Shown here in pieces: positions 44,025 to 53,770 of a stretch of DNA of 64,000 nucleotides. Positions within the stretch are counted from its first letter, which is position 1. Each line of letters begins with the position of its first letter. The stretch is from Ferdinandcohnia humi_A. Its GTDB lineage: Bacteria > Bacillota > Bacilli > Bacillales > Bacillaceae_L. Below the pieces are notes generated by a model that saw nothing but the letters and a program-made list of their open reading frames with translations, made no database searches and had not been told where the DNA came from. Location of the stretch: NCBI GenBank assembly GCA_047608075.1, contig JBLKRX010000023.1, forward strand, positions 1-64,000, in the 5' to 3' direction. Position numbers and translations under genes: made by a program.

Positions 44025-45143
44025 GTGGGGAACGAGATACAAGTTTTTCTTAAAAGAATACTCTCTAATTACGCAGAGAATATAGAGGAAGGAAAAAAGA
44101 AAAAGTTAGACGTTTCTGATCTAGAGCAAAAGGTGAAAGAAAAATTTCGGGATATTGGAGAATACCGAAAAAACGGAGGATATAAGGTATTTGCTGAATC
44201 GATGATAGAAGAAATAATAAAGGGAACTTTATTGGAGATAAATGCTTCAAAAAACAATAAGCGTATTCCAGAACTAAAACAATCAATGTGGATACTCGGA
44301 AAAAAGAAAAGAAAAGAGCGTGATATCCAGCAACTAATGTTTGAATTCTCTGATGAATTAGCCATTGATTCTAAAAAGTGGAACAAAAAATTTGTGAGTG
44401 CAGAAGAATACAAACGAATAAAAAAAGTATATCAATTTTTAAAAGAAAAAAAGAACGAAATTCTTTTTCGGGAAGAACGGTCGTTAATGTTGTTTAAGGA
44501 TGTTGATACAGAGGGAATTGAAGCAGAAAAATATCTTTCCTATTACAAAGGAAAAGCATTTTTAAAGCGCATCGGATTGACGTTCGACGATATAAAATGT
44601 AAAAAATATAGTTTGCCGTTTGATTACTGGAAACCAAGAGAAAAAAGGTTAAATGATGTTTGCTCGGTTTTAATTATCGAAGGTTTGGCAACCTACCGTA
44701 CCATTATTGGGTTAATGGAAGAAGAGCATACCTTTACTAGACAAGCAGATATGGTTATATGGGGGTACGGTTATAGGATTCTGTCTTCTTTTGAGTATAT
44801 GGAGGAATTATTCGGAGAAAGAACCGATATTGATATTAAATACTTTGGCGACTTAGACCCAGAGGGCTTTACTATATATTGTCAGCTTAAAGAAAGATAT
44901 GAAAACTACTCGATTTCGTTAGAAGAAACCTATTACCAATTTATATTGGAGCAATCCAATAAGTTCGCTTCAAAAATTGGTAAAGAGCAGCATTTTATAA
45001 GGGCGAATCGAGATAAGGTAGTAAAAGAATTAGAAAAATCGATTCCTTTTGCCAAAACCATAATCGAAACCTTATGGAAAGAGAAAAAACGAGTACCACA
45101 GGAAGCGTTAAATAGAGAAACAGTAAAAGAAAAAAGTAGGTGA
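44025..45143 (+). CDS. jetD: Wadjet JetD, Toprim-like DNA-cleaving subunit (DUF2220)
   Basis: JetD is the nuclease of the Wadjet system; it cleaves circular DNA loaded in the JetABC SMC motor. The C-terminal half carries the Toprim-like motif LIIEG (Glu219 counted from this start) and the DxD motif FGDLDPEGF (Asp276, Asp278), as in DUF2220/JetD. The first 200 residues are helical and charged. I prefer GTG 44025 (AAGGGAG 9 bases upstream, 372 residues); an open frame to ATG 43881 adds 48 residues without a ribosome site. It overlaps jetA by 4 bases. Unlike the common jetABCD order, jetD comes first here. Confidence 0.85.
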   Translation: MGNEIQVFLKRILSNYAENIEEGKKKKLDVSDLEQKVKEKFRDIGEYRKNGGYKVFAESMIEEIIKGTLLEINASKNNKRIPELKQSMWILGKKKRKERDIQQLMFEFSDELAIDSKKWNKKFVSAEEYKRIKKVYQFLKEKKNEILFREERSLMLFKDVDTEGIEAEKYLSYYKGKAFLKRIGLTFDDIKCKKYSLPFDYWKPREKRLNDVCSVLIIEGLATYRTIIGLMEEEHTFTRQADMVIWGYGYRILSSFEYMEELFGERTDIDIKYFGDLDPEGFTIYCQLKERYENYSISLEETYYQFILEQSNKFASKIGKEQHFIRANRDKVVKELEKSIPFAKTIIETLWKEKKRVPQEALNRETVKEKSR

Positions 45144-46651
45144 AAGAATTGCTACATAAGGAAACAACAGATGGGATTAAAGAACGAATTCAATCCTTAA
45201 ACCCATCTTGGTTATTAGGGGCAGGAGCGGAATTTGAGCATTTGACCCCCTATGGTAGAAAAATTGCCTTAATGATCTTGACCGAGGTCTTTTATCGCTC
45301 TTTTTATGGGAATGAAAATCGAACGATAGAGGATTTGTATGATATCGCAAAAGAAGCGATAGCCTTTTATGGATTAGAATCCACAAGAGAGCTAGAAGAA
45401 AAAATCGTAGACAATTTGTTATGGAGTAAGGGAAAAAGTTATGACCATTTTTCTTTTCGGGATGAAACCTATGATGATAGGGAAAGGTCGTGGGTCGAGC
45501 ACCGTTTTCAATATCTAACCGTGGTTAGATTAACGGACGGATTTGACAAGGTGCGTGAAATATATGAGCTAACAGATGAATCCGAAGACATTGTAATCAA
45601 GAGTCAAGAATTAGAAAAAGAAATGGATATTACGATTCAAGGAATTATTTCCGAGATGTATATCAATAAGGGAAAATTCAAACAAGCGTTAAACAGCCTC
45701 CAAAATTTAAATACGCGCGTGCTCCGCTTAATCGAAATAGAAATAGAACACGAAAAAGATATTTTAAAAAATCCAAAAAGAGCCATCTATCTGGAAGATG
45801 AAAAATGGATGGAAAAGTTAGAAGAAGTGAGAGATCAGTTTCGAGAAGAACAAAAACGCTATGATGAAATGGAACGCATCCTTAGGCAAAAATTAGCCGA
45901 GGAAGAAGGAGAAGCGGAAATCAAAGAATTAATTATCCGGGTCTCTCTTACCAGGTCCAATCACGATAAATTAGCGCATTTGGTTATTGGAAATATTGAA
46001 AAAGAATTTCATTTCCGAACAGATGAAGACCTCTTTACGAAGTTATGGAATCCCCCGGACACCAATTTTAAAACAACCGTAATGGAAGAAAAAATACTTC
46101 CAAAAGGATTAGCAAAACCAGAAGACCTTTTCCCTATTATGCATATCTTGTTTTCTCCAAAAAAAGGGTTTCTTTATCCGTTGGAATGGATGGTAAAAGA
46201 ACAAGGATATTTGGAAAAAGAAGTTGATTTCGATGAAGATGGAGAAGACACCGAAAAAATGGTGGTACACCAAAAAGATAGCCTGAATTGGGAAGAAATG
46301 ACCGATTTATGGGCCCCGTTTATCGTAGACCTGTTAGAAAATGGGGAAGTCAGTGTGACGGAAATTATGCATCTGCCTGACTATATGATTGAGCGATGGG
46401 TTATGTGTCGGGAAGCTTTTGATATATGGGTGTTATTTTGGATTCAAAACGAAAAAAGAATATACGTATCAAGAGAAAATTTGGAATCTAAAATAGACCA
46501 CCGATTAGTTCTATTAAGAAAACTAATGGAGAAGAATTTTTATTTCGAAAAACTAATAGGAAAAGAAATAAACATATCCGTTAGAAGTATTCAAACGATT
46601 CGTATTGCGGACCGAGTAGAGGTAGCACCGTTTAAATTAAGGATTACCTAA
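45140..46651 (+). CDS. jetA: Wadjet JetA, MukF-like kleisin subunit
   Basis: The 503-residue protein is placed as JetA by position and by its composition: an N-terminal winged-helix-like region (LTPYGRKIALMILTEVFYRSF), long helical middle with coiled-coil character (LEEVRDQFREEQKRYDEMERILRQKLAEEEGE), and a C-terminal winged-helix-like part (ENGEVSVTEIMHLPDYMIERWVM). JetA links the two heads of JetC. GTG start overlaps the jetD stop (GTGA), so the two are coupled. Similarity to named subtypes (probably type II) could not be tested. Confidence 0.78.
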   Translation: MKELLHKETTDGIKERIQSLNPSWLLGAGAEFEHLTPYGRKIALMILTEVFYRSFYGNENRTIEDLYDIAKEAIAFYGLESTRELEEKIVDNLLWSKGKSYDHFSFRDETYDDRERSWVEHRFQYLTVVRLTDGFDKVREIYELTDESEDIVIKSQELEKEMDITIQGIISEMYINKGKFKQALNSLQNLNTRVLRLIEIEIEHEKDILKNPKRAIYLEDEKWMEKLEEVRDQFREEQKRYDEMERILRQKLAEEEGEAEIKELIIRVSLTRSNHDKLAHLVIGNIEKEFHFRTDEDLFTKLWNPPDTNFKTTVMEEKILPKGLAKPEDLFPIMHILFSPKKGFLYPLEWMVKEQGYLEKEVDFDEDGEDTEKMVVHQKDSLNWEEMTDLWAPFIVDLLENGEVSVTEIMHLPDYMIERWVMCREAFDIWVLFWIQNEKRIYVSRENLESKIDHRLVLLRKLMEKNFYFEKLIGKEINISVRSIQTIRIADRVEVAPFKLRIT

Positions 46652-46703
46652 AAAGGGTACGGTTAAAAAAGAAAGATGCTGAAAAAAGAAAGGAAGAAAC
46701 AAA

Positions 46704-47495
46704 ATGTTCGCAAGTGATGCAGACTCAAGAGCAAATAAGCTCTTTCGTTATTTGGTGGAAAGAGGATATATAGAAAAAAATCACGAAATGGCCATTGATT
46801 ATTCTGAAGATGAGGTTCGTTTAAAGTTGGAACGGATGGCACGGGATTTTGGGACCGATATTTTTGATAGTGGAAACCATATTCATCTTGTGGCTCTTCC
46901 AGAAGAAAGTATGTTTGCTACCTCCTTCAGTCACGCAATGGAGCACAGCGGCACGTCCATCGACAAAATAGCCTGGTATCTCATTGGAGTCATTCAGAAT
47001 ATTTTTTGTTGGGAAATTGATAACGAATATATCCATCGTTTAAGCGTGGAAAGAGAAGGGGTTACCTATCATCAATTAGAAGAAATGACAACGAAAGTAT
47101 TAGAGGGGTGGAAAGACATTAATGATCAAACAAATGGTGCGTTTTCTCTTGATTTCAAACTAGCGGTAGAAAAGATGGGGAAACGATGGAATGAGATGAG
47201 TTCCAAAAGGCCAAAAACCGGAAGATATTCCATTCACACTCGTCTTGGTTTGATTCATAAAGCAATGTCTATTTTTAAAGAAGGAAAACTGGTCCACATC
47301 AGTACCAGCCACAAAGTAGCGACAATTGTATACCCTACTGATATTTTGTATGAACGATTGGAATATATTTTTCAAAATCTAGACCGATATCTTATGATCA
47401 AAGATTTATTAAATGATCAATTAGAAGAGTATGTTCTAGAAAGAACGGAAAGACAAGCGTTACTATTAGATGAAGAAGAAGAGGGGACTGCCTGA
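46704..47495 (+). CDS. jetB: Wadjet JetB, MukE-like subunit
   Basis: A 263-residue protein between jetA and jetC, matching the expected size and position of the MukE-like regulator subunit JetB. It has an N-terminal winged-helix-like section (ANKLFRYLVERGYIEKNHEMAI) and an acidic tail ending LLLDEEEEGTA. It overlaps the jetC start by one base (TGATG). AAAGGAAG site. The role is to bind the JetA kleisin and DNA. Family assignment rests mainly on context. Confidence 0.75.
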   Translation: MFASDADSRANKLFRYLVERGYIEKNHEMAIDYSEDEVRLKLERMARDFGTDIFDSGNHIHLVALPEESMFATSFSHAMEHSGTSIDKIAWYLIGVIQNIFCWEIDNEYIHRLSVEREGVTYHQLEEMTTKVLEGWKDINDQTNGAFSLDFKLAVEKMGKRWNEMSSKRPKTGRYSIHTRLGLIHKAMSIFKEGKLVHISTSHKVATIVYPTDILYERLEYIFQNLDRYLMIKDLLNDQLEEYVLERTERQALLLDEEEEGTA

Positions 47496-50400
47496 TGAAA
47501 GGAAGACTAATAAAATTTCGGATAATTGATGCTCGATATGCCAATAATACGATTCGTCACGAGGATACCAAATTTGATTATCGGGTTGAGGATGAAGAAA
47601 CAGGGAAATTAACAGAAGTAGGGCACAGCGCCCATTCGTTGGTAAATGGGGGAGGTAAGGGACTCATTCTACAGTTATTAATGAATCTTTTCCGGCCCCT
47701 TTTGGATTGGAAAGGTGGGGCGAATAAAATTATCCATCTTTTTTATAATGAAAAAGAAAAGCCCATCAAATATACCGTTTATGCTGTCGGGGAATTTGAA
47801 GCGGGAAAATCCAAAAGGTTAATGTTAGGAATCGGTATCCATCCAAAAATTGCTTCGAGAGAGCACCAGCGTGAAGGGGCACCTGAGATTGAATTGGAAC
47901 ACATTCTATTTACCAGAGAATACGACGCGGAAGAGGACTTTGATATCTTCGAACTACCATTATGGGATGAAGAAAAGAAGGAAAGTATTTCGTTAGATAA
48001 GTGGAAAAAAATGATTGAAAAAGAATATAAAAATGATATCGAGGTCTTTAATCGATATAATTATGCGGAATACGAACGTTTACTTCATAGTTACGGTTAT
48101 ACGAAATCTTCTATCGGAAATATGATCAAAATCAATAACCAAGAGGGTTCGGTAGAAAAGTATTTTGAAGATGCCAAAACAAATGATGGTTTGTTTATGG
48201 AAAAAATCATTCCAACCATTAATAGTCAATTGCAAAACAGTGGAGCAGATGAGGAAGAATCTGATTTGGTGACTAGCTTTGTGGATACATTAAAAATAGC
48301 CAAGCAGTTGCCGGAAATGATAGAAATATCGTCAACGGCAGAAATCATTAAAGAGCTAATGGTTCCATTAAAAGAAAAGTTAATAAAAGGAAATGAATTA
48401 GAAAAAGAGCGCGAAGAAATCAATGAAAAAGGAATCACTATTTACCGAAAATTAAATGAAATCAGAAAGGGAAAAGAAAAAGAACAATTGTCCCTACATA
48501 AACAAAGAGAAGAAAACGATGCTAGGATGAATGAATTACGATATGAAAAAGAAAATATCGAATACATCCAGAAAAAAGAAGAGGAACAAGAAACAGAGAA
48601 AGAACTCTTGGATTATAAAGAACAGATAAAAGAAAACGGGGAAGAAGTAAGGAATTTACGAAAGCAGAAATTGTCAGCAAATGTAGATTTACATATGAAG
48701 CAATTGGATCGTTCCATCGAGAAAATGGAAATATGGGAAGGTCAAAAAATAGAATTGGAACAATCCTCGGACCTAAAGGAAATTGCTGATAAAAAACAAT
48801 TCTTGCAAAAAGAAATCGCAAAACGCTGGGAAAAAATTATCCAACCGAAATGGTCACGAATGCAAACGGAAGCCCATCTATATCTTCAAAAGGAAGAACA
48901 CGAAGTAGCCTTGTTAAAAGAAGAAGAATCCAGTAAAACCGAGACAAAAGGAACCTATCAAAGCAATAAAAAGGAATTGGAGAAAAAGATTAAAGAACAC
49001 GACATCAATGAAAACGCAATGGCAGATAGATTCGGGGTAAGTGTTCGTTTTAACTTACAGGATGTGGTGAAGCGTTCTGTTGAACAGTTAGAATCCTTAC
49101 AAAAAGAAAAAGCCCATTTAAGTGAGCAATTACAGAAGAACGAAGAAGTGTATGTAGAAGCTTCCAATCAGTTTTCTGTTTATAAAGAACGGAAACAAAA
49201 TAGTGAGCAGCAAATAGACGTCCTACAAACGGAATTAACAGCACAACTGGAAAAAGAAACGGAATTAGGAGAAAGCATCAGTAACTTCCTAAAAGAAGAG
49301 GTTCCCGAAAAGAAAACACGATTCTATTTCCAACAAAAACGTGATGCGGTTGCCCAACAAGTAAACAACTACCGGGACCAAATCACACGACTAAACAAAC
49401 AACTATCTACTCATATGGCCAATCAAGAGTTGGTGGAAGAAGGTTCTTCTTTTGATTTATGGATTCCGAATCCAGATGTGGTGAAAATAAAAAAATGGAT
49501 AGAAGAACAGGGAATTCCTTGTCAATTCGGTAGTGAGCTACTGGCTCCGTTATCGATAGAAGAACGGGGGAAAGAATTAGCAAGAAATCCGTTCATTCCA
49601 CATTCCATCATTTTGTTAAAAGAAGGGTTTGAAAAGTTAGACCTTTCCCCTTTTGAAAAGGAACTAAACCATTCGTTAGTGTTTCTGTTTATTCGTCAGG
49701 AGATGAAGCACGAAAAAGAACTAGAATCGACCGAACCACATTTATGGAAGGCGACTCCTAGCGGTTTTCTTCTAAAAGAAAAAAGCTATGAAATGTACGT
49801 GCAACCAGAGTCTTGGGAAAATTGGAAACTGGAAATCCAATCCGACACAGAAGAAATCGCCAATGAAATGGATCTTCTTCACCGGTTAGTGGAGGATGGT
49901 GTAACGTTAACCGATTCGATTGCGGTCCTTTTGGCTGGAAAAGTGACGGAAGAGTTAGAAGCATCATTAGAGAAAGAAAAAGAACATAAAGAGATTCTTC
50001 GCGTTAAATTGGAAGAGTTAGATGAAAAAATGAGGGAAACCAAGAGGGAAAAAACCACCATCCTTCAGATGCAAGAAGAGAATCAAAAGAAAGTATCCAA
50101 AGAAACTGACAACGTAAGAATCTTAAAGGATTGGGAAGAAAAATGTAAGGTAAACGAAATCAACAAAGCGGACCTACGTAAAGTCGGAGAACGGATTGAA
50201 CAAATAACAAAAGAAATTGGACGAATGAGAGAAGAAATAGCGAATCTTGAGTCTCGAAATAAATTATTTTCCAACGAATTTAATACGTGGAAACATAAAG
50301 TAAACGAAAAATTAACGGCTATCCGACAAGCTGTTATGGATGTTGCTTTGCCCAAGATGGAGACAGGAGTACAAGTAGAAGAAATAGAAAAGCCGGATTT

Positions 50401-52075
50401 AAGTTCCATCATCGATGGAGAATCTGAAATTAAGATTGGTACGTTCCAAACTTTAATGACACAAGAAGGAAATTTGAATAGCCAAATAGCGTTGCTGCAA
50501 CAAGAAATCGACCGGGAACAAGAACAAAAGGCAAAAGAAATAAAATGGTTAAATGATAATTTTCCAGATTGGGAAGATAAATGTGCGGTACCTACAGAAT
50601 CGATTCCTGAACTAGAAGGAAAGATAGAACTTCTCGAGGACTTGTTAGAAGAAAAACAGGAACTGGTCACAGCACTAGAAAAAGAGGAATCTGGTTGCAA
50701 ATCAAAGGTAACGTACATTAAAAAAGATCTGGATAAATTTAAAAAAAATATCCTTACGAATCACAAGAGGGATCCAGAATACATTCCAGGATTGGATTAT
50801 GAAACAGAAAAGCTACGCCTGTGGGAGACAGAAAAAGAGCTCTTGGAGATACAAGAAAAGGTAGAAACGGATGAGACGAACATCAGGAATACCATTAACG
50901 ACATTGATTTATTATTGGAAACTGTTTTAATCGGAAAAAATACGGAAAGAAGGCCAAGCTTCTTGACGGAGGAAGAAAATGCCAAAATACAAAAAAATCC
51001 AAGAAAATATGTTTCTCATTGGAACAACCAAAAAACAGCGATAGAAAACAAGTTGGAATTCTTTAAACGAGAATTACAACAGATATTCCGTCAACTGGTG
51101 CAGGAAATTGATAATCGGGCAAATATCAGAGAACAATTAAAAGATCCGCTACGTCAAATAATGACGCGCATCCAAGCAAGTCAATTTATCAAAGCGGTCG
51201 AGATTATTGATAATATTCTGTTCTGGGCAGATAAAGAAGTGGAAAAACGAGCAGAAAGTAAAAAGCAGGCAGATGAAGCGGTGCGTTTCTGGACAGAACG
51301 AGCAACCAAACGTTCCCAAGATGTCATCACAGGATTAAAAATAATGATCAATAAAATGAAGGTAATAAATGCTGATGGAAAGTACGTGGAAATTGTCCGG
51401 TTAAAGAAGGGCTATAAATTCCCGTCTGATAAGGATATCATCTCAATGGTCATCAAAGAATACTGCGAAGAAATTATCGCAATGCTCGTAAAAAAACATA
51501 GTAACCCGGATAAAATTACGGCTTCAGAAGTAAAAAGATATGTGAATATCAGTCAAATAATGAAAAGGGTGCTAGGTGTTTTTCCAAAGGTGGAAATATA
51601 TATCCCTAGCAGCTCCTTAGAATTAGTATCAGAGGAGCCAAAAGAATATTTCTATAAAGAATGGCAGGTCGTCAATAGCGGTGGAGACAAAAGCTCTTCC
51701 AAAAGTGGTGGCCAAACCGTAATGGCCCATATGGTAGTTATTTCAATGTTAGAGAAATCCCATAACGATGATCAATGGACGATGGTCATTACCGATAACC
51801 TATTCGGTACAATGTCGGCAATGAAATTGGTTAAACCACTATTCGTAGTATTAGAAATGTTGAAAATACAATGGATCACCGTAGTGTCTGAAATAGTAGG
51901 AGTACAAATCACCAGTAATTTTGATGTCTTTTATATGTTGGAGCCGGAAATGAATAAAAAAGGGAAAGAAATCATTCACAGTACGATTCAGCGAAACGAA
52001 AGAAGATTTTTAAAGAACCGGAATATCCTTCGTACCTTAATGGAAGAGGGTAGTATGAGAAAAGAAGCGGAATAG
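47495..52075 (+). CDS. jetC: Wadjet JetC, MukB-like SMC ATPase
   Basis: JetC is the SMC motor that extrudes DNA loops. The 1526-residue protein has an ATPase half at each end, two very long coiled coils (about 280-600 and 780-1150) and a globular hinge at about 610-770. The Walker A region reads SLVNGGGKGLIL (48-59), the signature region SKSGGQT (1402-1408), and the Walker B region TMVITDNLFG (1429-1438). Compared with canonical ATPases, the Ser/Thr after the P-loop Lys is Gly56, and the residue after the Walker B Asp1434 is Asn rather than Glu. The first 60 bases follow jetB without gap. Confidence 0.85.
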   Translation: MKGRLIKFRIIDARYANNTIRHEDTKFDYRVEDEETGKLTEVGHSAHSLVNGGGKGLILQLLMNLFRPLLDWKGGANKIIHLFYNEKEKPIKYTVYAVGEFEAGKSKRLMLGIGIHPKIASREHQREGAPEIELEHILFTREYDAEEDFDIFELPLWDEEKKESISLDKWKKMIEKEYKNDIEVFNRYNYAEYERLLHSYGYTKSSIGNMIKINNQEGSVEKYFEDAKTNDGLFMEKIIPTINSQLQNSGADEEESDLVTSFVDTLKIAKQLPEMIEISSTAEIIKELMVPLKEKLIKGNELEKEREEINEKGITIYRKLNEIRKGKEKEQLSLHKQREENDARMNELRYEKENIEYIQKKEEEQETEKELLDYKEQIKENGEEVRNLRKQKLSANVDLHMKQLDRSIEKMEIWEGQKIELEQSSDLKEIADKKQFLQKEIAKRWEKIIQPKWSRMQTEAHLYLQKEEHEVALLKEEESSKTETKGTYQSNKKELEKKIKEHDINENAMADRFGVSVRFNLQDVVKRSVEQLESLQKEKAHLSEQLQKNEEVYVEASNQFSVYKERKQNSEQQIDVLQTELTAQLEKETELGESISNFLKEEVPEKKTRFYFQQKRDAVAQQVNNYRDQITRLNKQLSTHMANQELVEEGSSFDLWIPNPDVVKIKKWIEEQGIPCQFGSELLAPLSIEERGKELARNPFIPHSIILLKEGFEKLDLSPFEKELNHSLVFLFIRQEMKHEKELESTEPHLWKATPSGFLLKEKSYEMYVQPESWENWKLEIQSDTEEIANEMDLLHRLVEDGVTLTDSIAVLLAGKVTEELEASLEKEKEHKEILRVKLEELDEKMRETKREKTTILQMQEENQKKVSKETDNVRILKDWEEKCKVNEINKADLRKVGERIEQITKEIGRMREEIANLESRNKLFSNEFNTWKHKVNEKLTAIRQAVMDVALPKMETGVQVEEIEKPDLSSIIDGESEIKIGTFQTLMTQEGNLNSQIALLQQEIDREQEQKAKEIKWLNDNFPDWEDKCAVPTESIPELEGKIELLEDLLEEKQELVTALEKEESGCKSKVTYIKKDLDKFKKNILTNHKRDPEYIPGLDYETEKLRLWETEKELLEIQEKVETDETNIRNTINDIDLLLETVLIGKNTERRPSFLTEEENAKIQKNPRKYVSHWNNQKTAIENKLEFFKRELQQIFRQLVQEIDNRANIREQLKDPLRQIMTRIQASQFIKAVEIIDNILFWADKEVEKRAESKKQADEAVRFWTERATKRSQDVITGLKIMINKMKVINADGKYVEIVRLKKGYKFPSDKDIISMVIKEYCEEIIAMLVKKHSNPDKITASEVKRYVNISQIMKRVLGVFPKVEIYIPSSSLELVSEEPKEYFYKEWQVVNSGGDKSSSKSGGQTVMAHMVVISMLEKSHNDDQWTMVITDNLFGTMSAMKLVKPLFVVLEMLKIQWITVVSEIVGVQITSNFDVFYMLEPEMNKKGKEIIHSTIQRNERRFLKNRNILRTLMEEGSMRKEAE

Positions 52076-52088
52076 AAAAAGCAAAGGG

Positions 52089-52124
52089 GATGGACGTTTT
52101 CGTTCATCTCTCATCATTTTTGTA
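52089..52124 (+). terminator. Possible terminator of the Wadjet operon
   Basis: GATGGACG / CGTTCATC with a TTTT loop, then TCTCATCATTTTTG. The T run is not directly adjacent, so moderately supported. Confidence 0.5.
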
Positions 52125-52176
52125 AAATCTACTTTGCAAGAAACAACGGGACATTAACAATTAACGGGTACCAGAG

Positions 52177-52770
52177 GTGAATTTAGTGAAGGAAAAAAAA
52201 CTTAACGATTATTTAAAAGAAAAGAAAAAGTATTTTGTTCAATGTGCAAATTTAGCCAGAAAGTGTGTCCCGCTTCCCGGAAGTGTTTATAGTCACCCGC
52301 TAGGGATACACTTATTATCTAATGAATGTAAGGAAATATTAGAAAATGTTTGGTATCGTATAATGTTCGAGGATCAACAAACTTCTGGTTTAGATAATTT
52401 GGATTCTATAAACAAACTATACTGTTCTTTGTTTCTAAAAAGCGACGTTAGTAGTGGTTTCATATTATGTCAGCTTCCCGTTAGAGGGCAACCTAAGGAC
52501 GAGAGAACAGAGAAATACATAGAATCAATTATAGAACTGGAAATCGATTTAGCAAAAATAAATAAAATAGGGTTAGGAGACATAACCGAATCCTTATTTG
52601 ACTGCATTGATAGAATAACCGAAGGATATGTAGGAATTAACAAAGAAACATCTGTTGTGAATTGGAGAAAAAACTTTTTACAACAGTTGGTAAATACAAT
52701 TAATGGTATATACCAAAAGAATGGTTCACAACATCGTTATAATCCTTCCATACATACATTCGTACATTAA
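52177..52770 (+). CDS. N-terminal domain protein upstream of AAA+ ATPase (possibly one split gene)
   Basis: The 197-residue (or 194 from GTG 52186, with AGAGGTG at a good distance) product has no family I can name. It starts with KLNDYLKEKKKYFVQCANLARKCVPLP and is helical. Its stop TAA 52768-52770 is followed, in exactly the same reading frame and with no further stop, by the AAA+ gene at 52795. Related SpoVK-like ATPases often carry a similar-size N-terminal domain, so this may be one gene with an internal stop. Confidence 0.6.
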   Translation: MNLVKEKKLNDYLKEKKKYFVQCANLARKCVPLPGSVYSHPLGIHLLSNECKEILENVWYRIMFEDQQTSGLDNLDSINKLYCSLFLKSDVSSGFILCQLPVRGQPKDERTEKYIESIIELEIDLAKINKIGLGDITESLFDCIDRITEGYVGINKETSVVNWRKNFLQQLVNTINGIYQKNGSQHRYNPSIHTFVH

Positions 52771-52794
52771 AAAGTAAATCACAGCGAAAAGTTA

Positions 52795-53619
52795 ATGAAA
52801 GATTTAAATCAGTTAATCGGCTTGAAACAAATGAAGGAGGAAATAAAAACTCTAATTAATCTTATAAAGGTGCAGCAAACAAGAATGGAAAGAGGGCTAA
52901 AGTCCGTATCCATTAACAAGCATTTGGTTTTTACCGGGAACCCAGGAACAGGGAAAACAACTGTTGCCAGGTTGTTAGGAAAAATTTATAAAGAATTAGG
53001 AGTTCTAGACAAAGGGCACGTAGTCGAAGTAGACAGAGAAAAATTAGTCGCTGGTTACACAGGACAAACCGCTATCAAGACCTCGGAATTAATAGAAGAA
53101 GCTATGGGCGGAATTCTGTTCATCGATGAAGCATACTCATTGGTAGATGACTCATTTGGACAGGAAGCAATAGCTACGATTCTAACAAGGATGGAAAACC
53201 ATAAAGATGAATTTGTTCTTATTGTTGCAGGCTACCCAAACAAGATGGAAGAATTTCTTAAAAGCAATGAAGGATTGGCATCTCGATTTAATAAATTTAT
53301 TCATTTTGAAGATTATACGGGGGAAGAGCTCGTCCAAATCTTTAAGAAGTTTTGTAAAGATGGAGATTATGTATTAGAAAAAGAAGCAGATGGACTATTA
53401 AAGGAATATACGAAGCAACTCTACAATAATAGAAATGACGTGTTTAGTAATGGAAGAACAATGAGGAACCTATTTGAAACTACCGTAATGAAACAAGCAA
53501 ATCGCATTGTAATTTTTATTGAAGATGAAGAGGTGGAAAATAAGGTATTAAAACAGATTATTGTAGAGGATCTGCCTTTTTCTAATAAGGAAGGTGTAAT
53601 TCGAAATAAGGCTATGTAG
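52795..53619 (+). CDS. AAA+ ATPase, SpoVK/CbbX type
   Basis: The 274-residue AAA+ domain has Walker A GNPGTGKTT (48-56), Walker B ILFIDEA (107-113), a sensor-1 region LIVAGYPNKM (142-151) and the arginine finger LASRF (161-165). It resembles Ycf46/SpoVK/CbbX proteins, ring-forming remodelling ATPases. The ATG has no good ribosome site; the frame is open across to the upstream gene apart from one TAA. It lies inside the repeat-bounded segment just after Wadjet and might be a separate defence or stress module. Confidence 0.82.
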   Translation: MKDLNQLIGLKQMKEEIKTLINLIKVQQTRMERGLKSVSINKHLVFTGNPGTGKTTVARLLGKIYKELGVLDKGHVVEVDREKLVAGYTGQTAIKTSELIEEAMGGILFIDEAYSLVDDSFGQEAIATILTRMENHKDEFVLIVAGYPNKMEEFLKSNEGLASRFNKFIHFEDYTGEELVQIFKKFCKDGDYVLEKEADGLLKEYTKQLYNNRNDVFSNGRTMRNLFETTVMKQANRIVIFIEDEEVENKVLKQIIVEDLPFSNKEGVIRNKAM

Positions 53620-53770
53620 TAGGAATAGAAGAAAGAGGTGAATTATAACCAGTTCTGTTATAAGTTACGGGGACAGCGTATGGTGGACAAGCGATGTGTA
53701 TCAAATAGTATTACTTTTTTTGACGGTACTGTTTATAAGTAAATAAATTGGGTCATTGAACCTGTCCCTT
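53620..53770. other. Short gene-free stretch before the right repeat
   Basis: Holds a few GGGAC-type remnants (ACGGGGACAGCG at 53667) and CCTGTCCC, with no recognisable gene. Confidence 0.4.

Noticed and set aside
50083..50718. 211-codon minus-strand frame inside jetC
   Set aside because: Antisense of a Lys/Glu-rich coiled coil gives Phe/Ser-rich translation; no motif and no ribosome site.
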